A stretch of DNA of 64,000 bases. Source: Bacteroidales bacterium (GTDB taxonomy: Bacteria > Bacteroidota > Bacteroidia > Bacteroidales > Paludibacteraceae). Both the position numbers and the translations under genes were made by a program. Below are positions 15,006-24,571 of the stretch, piece by piece. How positions within the stretch are numbered: position 1 is the stretch's first letter; each line of letters starts with the position of its first letter. The notes beneath the pieces are model-generated. The model was not told the origin of the DNA, did not search any database, and was given only the letters and a program-made list of their open reading frames with translations. The DNA lies in the NCBI GenBank assembly GCA_015061165.1, contig SUXC01000010.1, positions 25,857 through 89,856 of the forward strand. Direction: 5' to 3'.

Positions 15006-17432
15006 TTATCGAAGCAAATATGTTTGACCGTTTTGAATAACAATACCTCGATAAGTGCAATCAACTTGGCGACCTAATATATCGTACATCGGAGCATGAT
15101 GATCTATTGGCAAAGTGATATTCTCCACGGCGTTAGGTGTCTCTTGTTTCCATATAGCATATATCGTACCTACATAGCCTTTAGGTAGTACGGTTAATGG
15201 CGTACCTGTGCCCTCTGGATTGTCATACCAACCCACGAAGATATAGCCCTCTTTGACTGGTGTAGGCAAGGTGTATGGCTGGTCAATAGTGGTAGGCAGT
15301 TCGCCTGTCGTACCCATTGCTATTTGGTATGCAGTACCCCATGCTTCGGGTTTGCCTGCTTGGCTGAAGTCGGCAGTGGCAATTTTTTGATTGCCTTTAA
15401 CCGTGCCGTCGTTGCAGTTGAAGAACGCGTGTACGTGCCAGCGCCATGCACTCTCGCCATCCAATGCGCCTGCTACAGAGAGGATATAATCGCCCAACCA
15501 CTTGTAGTCGGACTCGCTGTTGGTCATAATATCCTGCATGTAGGCATTGGCAAATGTAGCCACATTCTCAATGGTTTGGTCAGCGCGATTAAGACCATAA
15601 TACGTGTTGTAATATGGTTTGAAGGTATCCCACAAATCAGCATTGCTTGGCACATCGCCGCCAGGTACAATACCGCCATTCAGTACCCATGTAACAATGT
15701 TAATCTCCTTATCGGAATCGGGGTTTTCGTTTTGCCAGATAGCATAAATAGTGCCTTTGTAGCCCGCAGGGATAGAGGTGATAGGATTGCCATCACCGCG
15801 TGGGTTATTGTACCAACCTATGAAGACGTCGCCGTCCTTTTTGGGTGTAGGCAGTGTGTATGTTTCTTTGACAGAAGAAGGCAATGTGGCACTCGTACCC
15901 ATGGCTATTTGGTAGGATTCGCCCCATGCTTCGGGTTTGCCCGCTTGGCTGAAGTCGGCAGTGGCAATCTTTTGATTGCCTTTAACCGTTCCGTCGTTGC
16001 AATTGAAGAACGCGTGTACGTGCCAGCGCCATGCACTCTCGCCATCCAGTGTGCCTGCTACAGAGAGGATATAATCGCCCAACCACTTGTAGTCGGACTT
16101 GCTGTTGGTCATAATATCTTGCATATAGGCATTGGCAAATGTAGCCACATTCTCAATGGTTTGGTCAGCGCGATTGAGACCATAATACGTGTTGTAATAT
16201 GGTTTGAAAGTTTCCCATAGTTCTTCGTTGGTAGGGACATCGCCACCTATAACAATGCCGCCATTGAGTACCCACTTGATGTCCACATTAATATTGGGTT
16301 CTGTGCTTTGTCCCGACTCTAAGAAGATTTGGGGATATGTGGTAGTGTTGGCAGTGACGGTGACTGTTTGCGTATAATCTTTGTACCCTTTGGCATGTAC
16401 GGTAAGGGTGTATTTGCCAGGGGTGAGGTTTTCGAAAACAAATATACCATTGTAGTTGTTGTCTGTGGTATAGTAATCTTGATTTTTGAGCATGCGCTTT
16501 ACGTAGTGGTAGCAGTCGGTCTTGATGACATCGCCACTGGCATTGCGCAATACTATTTTGGCTCCGTGGATAGGAGCGTACTTGTCGTTAGTTTTGGAAT
16601 TGTAGGTATAGAGTGAGTGGTTAATGCTTTTCTCTTTGGTGCGCACGGCTCCCATGATATAGCCTTTGTCATCTTTGGTTGTACCAAAATAGTCCACTAT
16701 GCCTCGGAAGTAGCGCAATCCCTCTTGGCAGCACCAATCGGGGTTGAGTGCGCGGTGGCGTGCAGGTTGATAGGTATGGAAGTATCCTTCAGAGAGAAAT
16801 CCAGGGGCACTGTGTTTGAGTACGCCGAGGTAGCCATAAGAGGAAGAGGAATTATAGAAACTAATGTCGCCTCGCACATTACGGCTATTGGTATAGGAGG
16901 TATAGTATTCAAAGCCCGAAGTGTTGATTTCTTTGAGGCGATCCCAAGAGGCGTTGGCGCGTGCTTTGCTGCCCGTGACTTTTTCGCTGCTATCTGTACC
17001 GCGATAGAGGATGATAGGGTAGTTGGTGTTGGTACCCTCAGTAGCAGCGTTGGAGTGAATGGATATGAAATAGTCAATATTATTAGCTTCTACTTCTTCA
17101 CATATCTCTGATAGACTACGATTATATTTGTTGTTGTCGGTAGATGTAGAACCCGCAGGCCCATTGGCGGTGCGTGACATAAAGACGGTGTATCCTCCCG
17201 CTTCTTGCAGTTTGTCGCGCAAGTAGAGTCCTTTCCAAAGGTTGGTGTTACTCTCGTAGAATCCGAGTGTATCGGGCATACCTGTAGAGGATAGGTTGGG
17301 GTAGGGAATAGTAGGCATTGGGCGACAATTGGCACACCAACTACCATGTCCAGGATTGATATACACACGTCTATCGGCTGCGAAGTTAGTTAGAGAGATT
17401 AGTGTGAAAAAGAGTAGAAATGTTTTTTTCAT
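15006..17432 (-). CDS. Secreted zinc amidase (Amidase_3) with two split InlB-type modules and a sorting tail
   Basis: 808 aa. Signal peptide 1-19. Amidase_3 domain (about 20-265) with zinc ligands His29 ('INPGHGSW'), Glu60 ('GFYESNTN') and His126 ('FISIHSNA') and catalytic Glu215 ('FLSEGYFHT'): N-acetylmuramoyl-L-alanine amidase chemistry, cutting stem peptides from glycan. Next, a carboxypeptidase-regulatory-like Ig domain ('YNGIFVFENLTPGKYTLTV'). Then two near-identical modules of about 190 aa (from about 383 and 580), each running from 'WVLNGG' to 'GWY...YAIW'. The C-terminus 'MYDILGRQVDCTYRGIV' is a Bacteroidetes surface-sorting tail. Paralogue of the next gene. Confidence 0.85.
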   Translation of the reverse strand: MKKTFLLFFTLISLTNFAADRRVYINPGHGSWCANCRPMPTIPYPNLSSTGMPDTLGFYESNTNLWKGLYLRDKLQEAGGYTVFMSRTANGPAGSTSTDNNKYNRSLSEICEEVEANNIDYFISIHSNAATEGTNTNYPIILYRGTDSSEKVTGSKARANASWDRLKEINTSGFEYYTSYTNSRNVRGDISFYNSSSSYGYLGVLKHSAPGFLSEGYFHTYQPARHRALNPDWCCQEGLRYFRGIVDYFGTTKDDKGYIMGAVRTKEKSINHSLYTYNSKTNDKYAPIHGAKIVLRNASGDVIKTDCYHYVKRMLKNQDYYTTDNNYNGIFVFENLTPGKYTLTVHAKGYKDYTQTVTVTANTTTYPQIFLESGQSTEPNINVDIKWVLNGGIVIGGDVPTNEELWETFKPYYNTYYGLNRADQTIENVATFANAYMQDIMTNSKSDYKWLGDYILSVAGTLDGESAWRWHVHAFFNCNDGTVKGNQKIATADFSQAGKPEAWGESYQIAMGTSATLPSSVKETYTLPTPKKDGDVFIGWYNNPRGDGNPITSIPAGYKGTIYAIWQNENPDSDKEINIVTWVLNGGIVPGGDVPSNADLWDTFKPYYNTYYGLNRADQTIENVATFANAYMQDIMTNSESDYKWLGDYILSVAGALDGESAWRWHVHAFFNCNDGTVKGNQKIATADFSQAGKPEAWGTAYQIAMGTTGELPTTIDQPYTLPTPVKEGYIFVGWYDNPEGTGTPLTVLPKGYVGTIYAIWKQETPNAVENITLPIDHHAPMYDILGRQVDCTYRGIVIQNGQTYLLR

Positions 17433-17478
17433 GTTCTGGGGTGTTTCTATAGGTTATAGACATGTTATATTCTAAAAG

Positions 17479-17516
17479 AAAAATACGGATAGCCGGAATG
17501 GCTATCCGTATTTTAG
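17479..17516 (-). terminator. Terminator of the envelope operon
   Basis: Perfect stem AAATACGGATAGCC/GGCTATCCGTATTT with a 5-base loop, 9 bp past the stop of the 1269-aa amidase gene. Confidence 0.88.
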
Positions 17517-17524
17517 TAAGATGC

Positions 17525-20500
17525 TTATTGGAGCAAGAATGATTGACCGTTTTGGATAACGATACCGCGATAGTTCTTATCTACGATACGGCCCAAAACA
17601 TCGTACATTGGTGCGTTGAGATCCAATTTAGCCTCTGTTTGGATGTTCTCTACAGCTGTACCATCTTGGCCAACAACTACGGTGAGGGCTTTCTTAGCAG
17701 GAACAACGGTTACGTTCTCCTCCTTAGGCAAGCTTACGATATGGATACCAGCATCACCAGAGCATACGATGTTACCTGCGTAATCCCAGTTCATTTGACG
17801 GATAGCAGAAATACCGTGCTTGATGGTATAGCGGAGTGCCATTACTGGTTTGTCGCCTTCCCATGTGATGTCGAATACGAGGAATTGAGTATCACCATCG
17901 TTGAATACCATTACAGACTCGTCAGCAGATACTACATAACCACCTGCGTTAGAACCAGTGATGATCTCTTTGTACTCATCAGAAGCAGAAGACATTTGCT
18001 CGGTGCCATCGTTAGAGTAGAACTTGAGTGAGGTAGCACTGCTATTGTTGTTACCAGAAGTACGTACTTGACTTACGAAGAAGCCGTGGCTGGTACCCCA
18101 TGGGTTACCCTCGGTGTTAGCTTGACCAGTCAATGTGTAAACTGCACTTGGAGCAGTCTCCCAAGAGTGGAGGATAGTGCCATCCTCTTGACCGATATTG
18201 TAAACAGCCATACCGTTTGCAGGCAATGTACCGTTAGCATCCTCGTTGTAAACGAAGAGTTTTACTTCCTCGCCGTTGTCATATACATGGCAACCAGGAG
18301 TAGAAGAGCCTGTGTAAACGCCACCATTGTTGAATGCACCATCGCCCTCGCGTGTACCAGCGAAGAATTGGGTGAATGGTTGGGTCATGTCAGCAGTGTT
18401 AGCGATGAAGATACCAGAGTGACCATCTGCCCAGTCAGCAATGTAGAGATAACCCTCGCGGTCCATAGACATACGAGTTGGGTTACCGAACTTCTCTTCG
18501 CCACCCTTGTAAACCTCAGTGTGAGTCTTAACGAGGTTGTGGTCATACTCCCAGATACCGCTCTTAGGAGCGTTAGCGGAAGAAGAAGAACCAGCGCGGT
18601 GCATGATATAGATCTTACCGAAGTTATCCAACTCTGGGTTGGTGCTTACAGCATTGAACAAGCGAGAAGTGCTGCTCTCGATGAGTGAACCTTCAGAAGC
18701 GATGATACCGAAGTTAGCGATAGCGCCACCGTCCAACTTAACAGCCCAAGTGAGTTCTTGACCCTCAGCACCTGGCAAGGTGTTAGAAGCCACGGTGATA
18801 GCGTTAGCACCCTTAACAACCTCTACAGGCAATGTGCCTACCTCTTGACCATCAGCGTAGAATACGAGTTCTGCAGCCACAGCGTTAGCGTTAGCATCGA
18901 AGGTGAATACATAGTTTGCACCCTCAGCCGTTACGTTGAGGTTATAAGCTACGATAGAAGGAACAACAGGTTGCGCTACGCCTACGGTGGTGAAGCTGTA
19001 CATCTTGTTATCCACGAGCAAGTAGAGATAGAGGTCCGTGCCTTTTACCTTAGCGGTAGCAGCAGCGTAAGTAGCCTCGATTGGCTCAGCCAATGTGGTG
19101 TTGGTGGTCTTAATAACCTTAGCCACATCCAAACCATCGGTAATGTCGAGTACTTGAACGCCAGTTACTTTGCCGTCAGCGTCAGTTGTAGGAGCAGCCA
19201 TGAGGGCTTTGCCTGCATACTTGAAGTAAGTAGCGCCGTTGAACTTCACGTGCATTAACTCATCAGAGATAGCACCTACGATCTCTACGTCTTGACCGCC
19301 AGAAGAAGGCAACTTGAACTCGCGTGGATTAACCTTGTCAGCATCGAAGATAAATTCTTTCTTCTCGCCACGTGGAGACAGAGTAAATTGCATATTCTCA
19401 CCATCGCGTGAAGCATCCATTGGAGGATTCTCATCTGCTGAGATGCTATAGCCATAATATACATAACTTGGAACACCATCGGTTACGGTATAGCTTGAGA
19501 AACGCAATGCACCACCACCTGAAGTTGCATTGTAGTGACGACCAGAAACTAACACGAAGCAGTCTTTTGATTCACCTCTTACAGCAAGGGTATAACCTGC
19601 ATCGTTACGGAATGAGTTAGAAGAATCCTCAGCGGTAAACCATATACGAGCTTCGCCTGCCAATGTATCCCAAATATAGAATCTCTTCACACCGCGTTTG
19701 TAACCTTCATCCAAACCTTGGTCAGCAGAAGCACCATATTGGCAACGCATATAGTTGATAGCTACCAATTTGCCATCGCAAGTCAGTGCGATGTCTGAGA
19801 GTGCGAGGTAATCACCTGGGTTCTCTGCATCTACAGGAATAATGCTGTCGGTAGAAATAGTTTCGATAGTATTCAAGCTGCTCTTTACCAAATAGATATG
19901 AGGTGTGCCGTCCTCTTCCAAAGAAAGAAGGATAGTAGAGTCGCCACTTTGAAGAGTACGTCTAACGGTACCTTTGATAACTTCTGTGAAGTCGCGATCT
20001 GCCTCTTGTTTCATCTCAAATGCGCTTGGCAAACCAAGGTATGCTGGTTGCTCTGGATTTGGATAATCTTCGTAAACGATTGTAGGTGGTACGTATGCTG
20101 TGTCCACCAAGTAAATCATAGGATAGGTGGTCTCGTTAGCCTTTACAGAGAAAGGAACTTTGTATTGGTCTGCCAATGGATGGAAACCTTCGCAACTTGC
20201 CTCCAAAGAGTAGTCATCACCTGGCTCCAAGTTTTGGAAGATGAAGAGACCATTGTAGTTGTTATCCACAGTGTAGCGAGCTACCTCTACGCCACCTTTC
20301 TTGAGGATAACCTCTGCACCATTACATGGTACCCATTGGTCGTTGGTCTTAGGTTGGTAGGTGAAGAGCTTATCGCTCATCTTGTTGTATTGGTCTTTTA
20401 CAGTACCTACGATGTAACCTACAGTCTCTTTGTCAGCACCGTAGTAGTTTACGATACCACGGTAGTAGTCAAGACCCTCCATGTGGCAATACTCGTAGTT

Positions 20501-21334
20501 CAATGCACGGTGGCGTGCAGGTTGATAGGTGTGGAAATATCCCTCAGAGAGGAAACCACTGGCACCATGTTTCAATACGCCAAGGTAACCCTTATAGGTC
20601 TTACCATTAGCGTGGGTACGGTTGCTTGTGCTACCATAGAAGTTCCAGTCACCACGGATATTGAGAGCTGTTGAAGATGGTACATCAATACCAGCCTTCA
20701 TGATTTTGAGTTTCTCTTCGTTGCAGAATTTCGCCTTCTCGTAGCTACCTTCTACATAGTCGTGTCCGTCTACAGAGTTTGCTGTGGAACGATCGTCTGG
20801 ACCACGATAGAGCATCAATGGGAAGTTAGCGGTGCTACCCTCGGTGTTTGCGTTGGAGTGGATAGAGATGAAGTAGTCAATGTTGTTTGCCTCTACTTCC
20901 TCAGTGATTTCCACGAGGTCGCGGTTGTACTTCTCAATATCTGGGTGGCAATAATAACCATCAGATGGTTGCCACTCATCACCTTGAATAGATCCACCTT
21001 TGTTATAAGTGTAATCAGGATAGTCACCATTTACCATAGTATATGGCCAAGGACCGCACTCGGTGTGTGAGTACATTACTTCTGCACCAGCAACCTCCAG
21101 CTTTTGACCGAGATACCATGCTTTTTGCAAGTTGGTGTTTGACTCATAGAATCCGCAGGTATCAGGCATACCTGTGGTTGGCAAGTTTGGATATGGGATA
21201 GTAGCCATAGGGCGGTCGTTAGGACCAAAGCTACCGTGACCAGGGTTCACATAGAACTTAATACCTGTCAAGTCTTTCGCTGACATTGACATACACAGCA
21301 GCGCAGCTGCCATAATCATAAATATCTTTTTCAT
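17525..21334 (-). CDS. Secreted zinc amidase with large beta-rich extension and sorting tail
   Basis: 1269 aa. Signal peptide 1-19. Amidase_3 domain (20-310) with His33, Glu64, His159 and Glu264 in the same motifs as the neighbouring paralogue ('VNPGHGSFG', 'FYESNTN', 'SIHSNAN', 'LSEGYFHTYQPARHRALN'). An Ig-like carboxypeptidase-regulatory domain follows (about 325-420). Residues about 450-1215 form a beta-rich region with propeller-like strands ('GYLYIADWADGHSGIFIAN', 'GNIVCSGDAGIHIVS') that may bind glycan or protein. The C-terminus 'MYDVLGRIVDKNYRGIV' is a sorting tail. The 808-aa paralogue lacks the propeller and has split B-repeats instead, so the two share a catalytic head with different binding parts. 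Last gene of a long operon. Confidence 0.85.
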   Translation of the reverse strand: MKKIFMIMAAALLCMSMSAKDLTGIKFYVNPGHGSFGPNDRPMATIPYPNLPTTGMPDTCGFYESNTNLQKAWYLGQKLEVAGAEVMYSHTECGPWPYTMVNGDYPDYTYNKGGSIQGDEWQPSDGYYCHPDIEKYNRDLVEITEEVEANNIDYFISIHSNANTEGSTANFPLMLYRGPDDRSTANSVDGHDYVEGSYEKAKFCNEEKLKIMKAGIDVPSSTALNIRGDWNFYGSTSNRTHANGKTYKGYLGVLKHGASGFLSEGYFHTYQPARHRALNYEYCHMEGLDYYRGIVNYYGADKETVGYIVGTVKDQYNKMSDKLFTYQPKTNDQWVPCNGAEVILKKGGVEVARYTVDNNYNGLFIFQNLEPGDDYSLEASCEGFHPLADQYKVPFSVKANETTYPMIYLVDTAYVPPTIVYEDYPNPEQPAYLGLPSAFEMKQEADRDFTEVIKGTVRRTLQSGDSTILLSLEEDGTPHIYLVKSSLNTIETISTDSIIPVDAENPGDYLALSDIALTCDGKLVAINYMRCQYGASADQGLDEGYKRGVKRFYIWDTLAGEARIWFTAEDSSNSFRNDAGYTLAVRGESKDCFVLVSGRHYNATSGGGALRFSSYTVTDGVPSYVYYGYSISADENPPMDASRDGENMQFTLSPRGEKKEFIFDADKVNPREFKLPSSGGQDVEIVGAISDELMHVKFNGATYFKYAGKALMAAPTTDADGKVTGVQVLDITDGLDVAKVIKTTNTTLAEPIEATYAAATAKVKGTDLYLYLLVDNKMYSFTTVGVAQPVVPSIVAYNLNVTAEGANYVFTFDANANAVAAELVFYADGQEVGTLPVEVVKGANAITVASNTLPGAEGQELTWAVKLDGGAIANFGIIASEGSLIESSTSRLFNAVSTNPELDNFGKIYIMHRAGSSSSANAPKSGIWEYDHNLVKTHTEVYKGGEEKFGNPTRMSMDREGYLYIADWADGHSGIFIANTADMTQPFTQFFAGTREGDGAFNNGGVYTGSSTPGCHVYDNGEEVKLFVYNEDANGTLPANGMAVYNIGQEDGTILHSWETAPSAVYTLTGQANTEGNPWGTSHGFFVSQVRTSGNNNSSATSLKFYSNDGTEQMSSASDEYKEIITGSNAGGYVVSADESVMVFNDGDTQFLVFDITWEGDKPVMALRYTIKHGISAIRQMNWDYAGNIVCSGDAGIHIVSLPKEENVTVVPAKKALTVVVGQDGTAVENIQTEAKLDLNAPMYDVLGRIVDKNYRGIVIQNGQSFLLQ

Positions 21335-21344
21335 AGTAGCTTAC

Positions 21345-22181
21345 TTATTTTACGTTCAACAAATAAGTTTCACCTTCGATAGTAGAGAATACGATAGCGT
21401 TCTTTGCTGCGTAAGGATACATAGCAATCATGCTGTCGTTGGTCAATACTTGTTTCTTGCCATCCAATGTGTAGAGGACAATAGAAGACGCGGTGGTGAA
21501 GTGACCGTCATCGTATGTAGCCATGGCTACGAGGGTGTTGTTGTCATACCACTTAGCTGCTTGGCACTTATGACCAATGTACTGAGGGTTGCTACCGTCA
21601 ATGTTGGATACCCAGCAACCGTTGCCGCATACATAGTAGCAGAGTTTGGTGCCGTCAGGAGAAACAGAAGGCCAAATGTAGCTCTCGTTCATACCATTAG
21701 GAGCCAACGTGGTGGTCAAACCGTTGCGTGTGAGGACAATCAGACGGTCCTTGATGCTAACGGTGGTGAGGTTGTCGGATGTGGACATGTGCTTCATGTC
21801 GCGTTGTCCGCGAGCGATAGTGTTGCGACGCTCGTTGTACATGTTCATACGAACGAACTTGTTCTCACGCAAGTTGCTGCGATTGAGACTTGTTTCACGG
21901 TAAACAACTTCTTTGCCGTCGTTGCTTACTTGCACGTTGTAACCTGCACCTGCTGCTTCAGAAAGAGTGGTGAGTGTTTGACTCTCAAGGTCGTAGCGTT
22001 GCAGACCTTGGTTGGAACCAGTGGTGAGAAGAATGTAATCACCTGCAGGACTTACACCTGCTACCTTCATGTCTGCTTGCGCAGCGATAGGTAGTTTTTG
22101 CATAGATACTACTTCGAGTACCTGTGCATTAGCAGCAAGACTTAGAAGGCATGCTGCTACAAAAAGCATTGTTTTCTTCAT
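21345..22181 (-). CDS. Secreted TolB/PD40-like beta-propeller protein
   Basis: 278 aa. Signal peptide 'MKKTMLFVAACLLSLAANA'. The mature part repeats 'VSPAGDYILLTT...LQRYDLES', 'VSNDGKEVVYRE', 'VSPDGTKLCYYVCGNGCWVSNIDG' about every 40 residues, the PD40/WD40-like pattern of TolB-type propellers, about six blades. No enzyme motif. It lies 10 bp upstream of the 1269-aa amidase gene and 50 bp after the DigH-like gene, so it may bind peptidoglycan or a partner in the same process. Function inferred from fold and context only. Confidence 0.8.
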   Translation of the reverse strand: MKKTMLFVAACLLSLAANAQVLEVVSMQKLPIAAQADMKVAGVSPAGDYILLTTGSNQGLQRYDLESQTLTTLSEAAGAGYNVQVSNDGKEVVYRETSLNRSNLRENKFVRMNMYNERRNTIARGQRDMKHMSTSDNLTTVSIKDRLIVLTRNGLTTTLAPNGMNESYIWPSVSPDGTKLCYYVCGNGCWVSNIDGSNPQYIGHKCQAAKWYDNNTLVAMATYDDGHFTTASSIVLYTLDGKKQVLTNDSMIAMYPYAAKNAIVFSTIEGETYLLNVK

Positions 22182-22231
22182 GCGTTTTGATTTAAAAGTT
22201 AATAATAATGGTTAATTGTTTGTTGTTTGTT

Positions 22232-24571
22232 TTATCGAATAATTTTTATCCGTTGTCCGTTTTGTTGTATAATAAACACCCCTTTTCCAATCGCGTGTAG
22301 GTTGTTGCCCACCAGTCGTCCCATGATGTCATAGATGTGCATGGTGGTATTGGTATTAGGTGTGATGATACTGGTTGCATCTCCTTGCCAGCGTGCATAG
22401 AGTGTTCCTACCCAACCAGCAGGAATAGCCAATACTGCTTCGCCCTCAAAGTTGGCAGTGGTGTACCAACCCAAGAAAGCATGCCCCATAGGGTGGGTGG
22501 GGGTAGGTAGGATATAAGTCTCTGTAACCTGCGAAGGCAGTTGTACATCGGTCTCGCCAATGCTGCCGTAGTACGCTCCCCATGCTTCGGGTTTGCCTGC
22601 TTCTCTGAAATCCACGGTGTAGCCTGCTCGATAGCCGTCCACACGATAGGCGGCATCGGCGCAGTTGAAGAAGGAGTAGAGGTTGTATCGCCAATCGTTG
22701 TCGCTGCTGATGGTTTCATCTTGTGCTGCGGCTTCTTGGAGCATATAATCGGTTAGCCACTTCCAGTCAGCGGATTGGGTCATAAAGTCGGCTGCGATAC
22801 CTTTGCCCAATGAGTTGATCCATGTAAAGCCTAAGACATCGTTGATAGGACGGTCTTCGGATGGAATGAACCGATCGCCATACATATTCTGGTAGAAGGT
22901 TACGTAGTCGGGTTTCCATTCCTCCCATAGTTGTTCGTTGGTGGTAAAGACTACCTCTTTTATCTCGCCACCGTTGAGTATCCATGTGATGGAGGTGGCA
23001 TTGGGGTCGGATTCGGGGAACTTGCCTTCGTTGATGATGGCTGCTTGGTGCTCCACGCCATAGCGGTCGTAGCTGCATACGGCAAGGGTGAGGGCTTGCC
23101 AGTTAGGTATATGACTGAGAGCGTACTGGTTGCCGTAAACGATGTCTTGCAGGTAGGTGCCTGTCTGTTGTGCGGTAGCCCAATCAATGCCCTTGGGGTA
23201 GGCGTATATGGTGAAGCGTTCTGCTGCGGCATGTTCCCATAGGAGTGTGTTGTTCTCTATGCGCAGGTTCTCGGGTGCGGATAACTGCTCTTTGGCTTTC
23301 CAGTCCATAGCAGGTGGCAGGGCTTTGTGCGCAAAGTGCGAGTCGCGGAGTTCGAGGTACATCTTGTTGTAGGCGGTAGTGTTGTAGAAGACCGACCCCG
23401 TGTAGCCTGATGATAGGTTAGCGCGATTGACATCAATCTGCTTTTGTATTTCTCCGACGCCCGCTTCGTAACCACTGTAGCCATCGTAGGCGTGGTAGGC
23501 TGCTTGCGAAATGAAGAAATGCACTTTCTTGCCGTCTGGCAGCAGGTTAGAGAAGTGTTCGCACACGTCTTTTGCCCACCATTTGCAGAGTACGTTGTAG
23601 TCTTGTGCTGCTACATTGGTGGACCAATAGAGTTGTGGGTTGATATAGTCCACATAGCCATGCTTGACCCATTCCACGGGGTTGCATGCCTGTACATCGT
23701 AGTCATCTAAGCCGCGAATACCGCTTGGCAGGGTGATGCCGTATGCCTCAGCCGCTTTTTGCTGGGTGCTCCAAATGCCGAAAGTACCCATGCCGAATCG
23801 CACCCAAGGTTTCACTGATTGAATGGTGTCGTAGAGTTGCTTTAGGCAAATGTCCACATTGCTGCGGCGCCAGTCGTCGTCGGTGTCGCCGTCTTGATTG
23901 ACATCCACTACGTTGGCGGGTTTGTATAGTGATTTGGAAGCAGCATCTTCTGTGGTCGTGCCGCCGTAGGGGTAGAAATAGTCGTCCATGACAATACCGT
24001 CCACATCATAGTTATTGATAATCTCCATCAACACCTTTATTACGTACGCGCGCGCCTGCGGGTAGCCAGGGTCAATGATTTGACCTTTGAAGGAACCGTT
24101 GTTGTATTTGATGATCCACTCGCCTGCATGTTGTTGGAGTTGGTCATTACTATCGAGCGTGCCGCTGGTGGTTACTCGGAAGGGATTGACCCATATATGG
24201 AGTTCGAGTCCGCGTTTGTGTGCTTCTTCGATGGCAAATGCTAATGGGTCATAGCCAGGGTCTTTGCCACGAGTGCCTGTTAGAGAAACTGACCATGGCT
24301 CGTAGGAAGATTGGTACATGGCATCGCAGAGCGAGCGCACCTGCATGAAGCAGGCGTGCATGTTGCCGGCTGCCAGTTTATCAAGAATATCGGTGAGTTC
24401 TTTCTGCTGTTGCTTGCGTGTAGCATCGCTGGTGATTTGGGTCTTTGGCCAGTCGATATTTGTCACGGTAGCCAACCATGTGGCACGAAGTTCGTGTTTG
24501 GGTTCGTTGGCTTGTAGTGTGAGCGTTATAGCCAGTAGAGTGAGGATAGTAAGCAGTCGAAGTCTTTTCAT
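22232..24571 (-). CDS. GHL10 (DigH/YddW-like) glycosyl hydrolase with split InlB-type module and sorting tail
   Basis: 779 aa. Signal peptide 1-21. GHL10 catalytic domain (about 28-400) with 'RATWLATVTNIDWP', 'CFMQVRSLCDAMY', 'LHIWVNPFRVT' and 'VDGIVMDDYFYP' (acidic active-site residues); E. coli DigH in this family cuts glycan strands already stripped of peptides. An Ig/FN3-like linker follows, then one copy of the 190-aa module seen twice in the 808-aa amidase ('WILNGG ... GKPEAWG ... FLGWY ... ARW'). C-terminus 'IYDIMGRLVGNN' is a sorting tail. With two amidases in the same block this makes a coherent peptidoglycan-degrading set. Its start overlaps the upstream stop (ATGA). Confidence 0.88.
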   Translation of the reverse strand: MKRLRLLTILTLLAITLTLQANEPKHELRATWLATVTNIDWPKTQITSDATRKQQQKELTDILDKLAAGNMHACFMQVRSLCDAMYQSSYEPWSVSLTGTRGKDPGYDPLAFAIEEAHKRGLELHIWVNPFRVTTSGTLDSNDQLQQHAGEWIIKYNNGSFKGQIIDPGYPQARAYVIKVLMEIINNYDVDGIVMDDYFYPYGGTTTEDAASKSLYKPANVVDVNQDGDTDDDWRRSNVDICLKQLYDTIQSVKPWVRFGMGTFGIWSTQQKAAEAYGITLPSGIRGLDDYDVQACNPVEWVKHGYVDYINPQLYWSTNVAAQDYNVLCKWWAKDVCEHFSNLLPDGKKVHFFISQAAYHAYDGYSGYEAGVGEIQKQIDVNRANLSSGYTGSVFYNTTAYNKMYLELRDSHFAHKALPPAMDWKAKEQLSAPENLRIENNTLLWEHAAAERFTIYAYPKGIDWATAQQTGTYLQDIVYGNQYALSHIPNWQALTLAVCSYDRYGVEHQAAIINEGKFPESDPNATSITWILNGGEIKEVVFTTNEQLWEEWKPDYVTFYQNMYGDRFIPSEDRPINDVLGFTWINSLGKGIAADFMTQSADWKWLTDYMLQEAAAQDETISSDNDWRYNLYSFFNCADAAYRVDGYRAGYTVDFREAGKPEAWGAYYGSIGETDVQLPSQVTETYILPTPTHPMGHAFLGWYTTANFEGEAVLAIPAGWVGTLYARWQGDATSIITPNTNTTMHIYDIMGRLVGNNLHAIGKGVFIIQQNGQRIKIIR

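Noticed and set aside
15324..16220. 298-codon plus-strand frame opposite the 808-aa amidase
   Set aside because: It is a shadow of the duplicated modules; the amidase frame has signal peptide, catalytic motifs and sorting tail.
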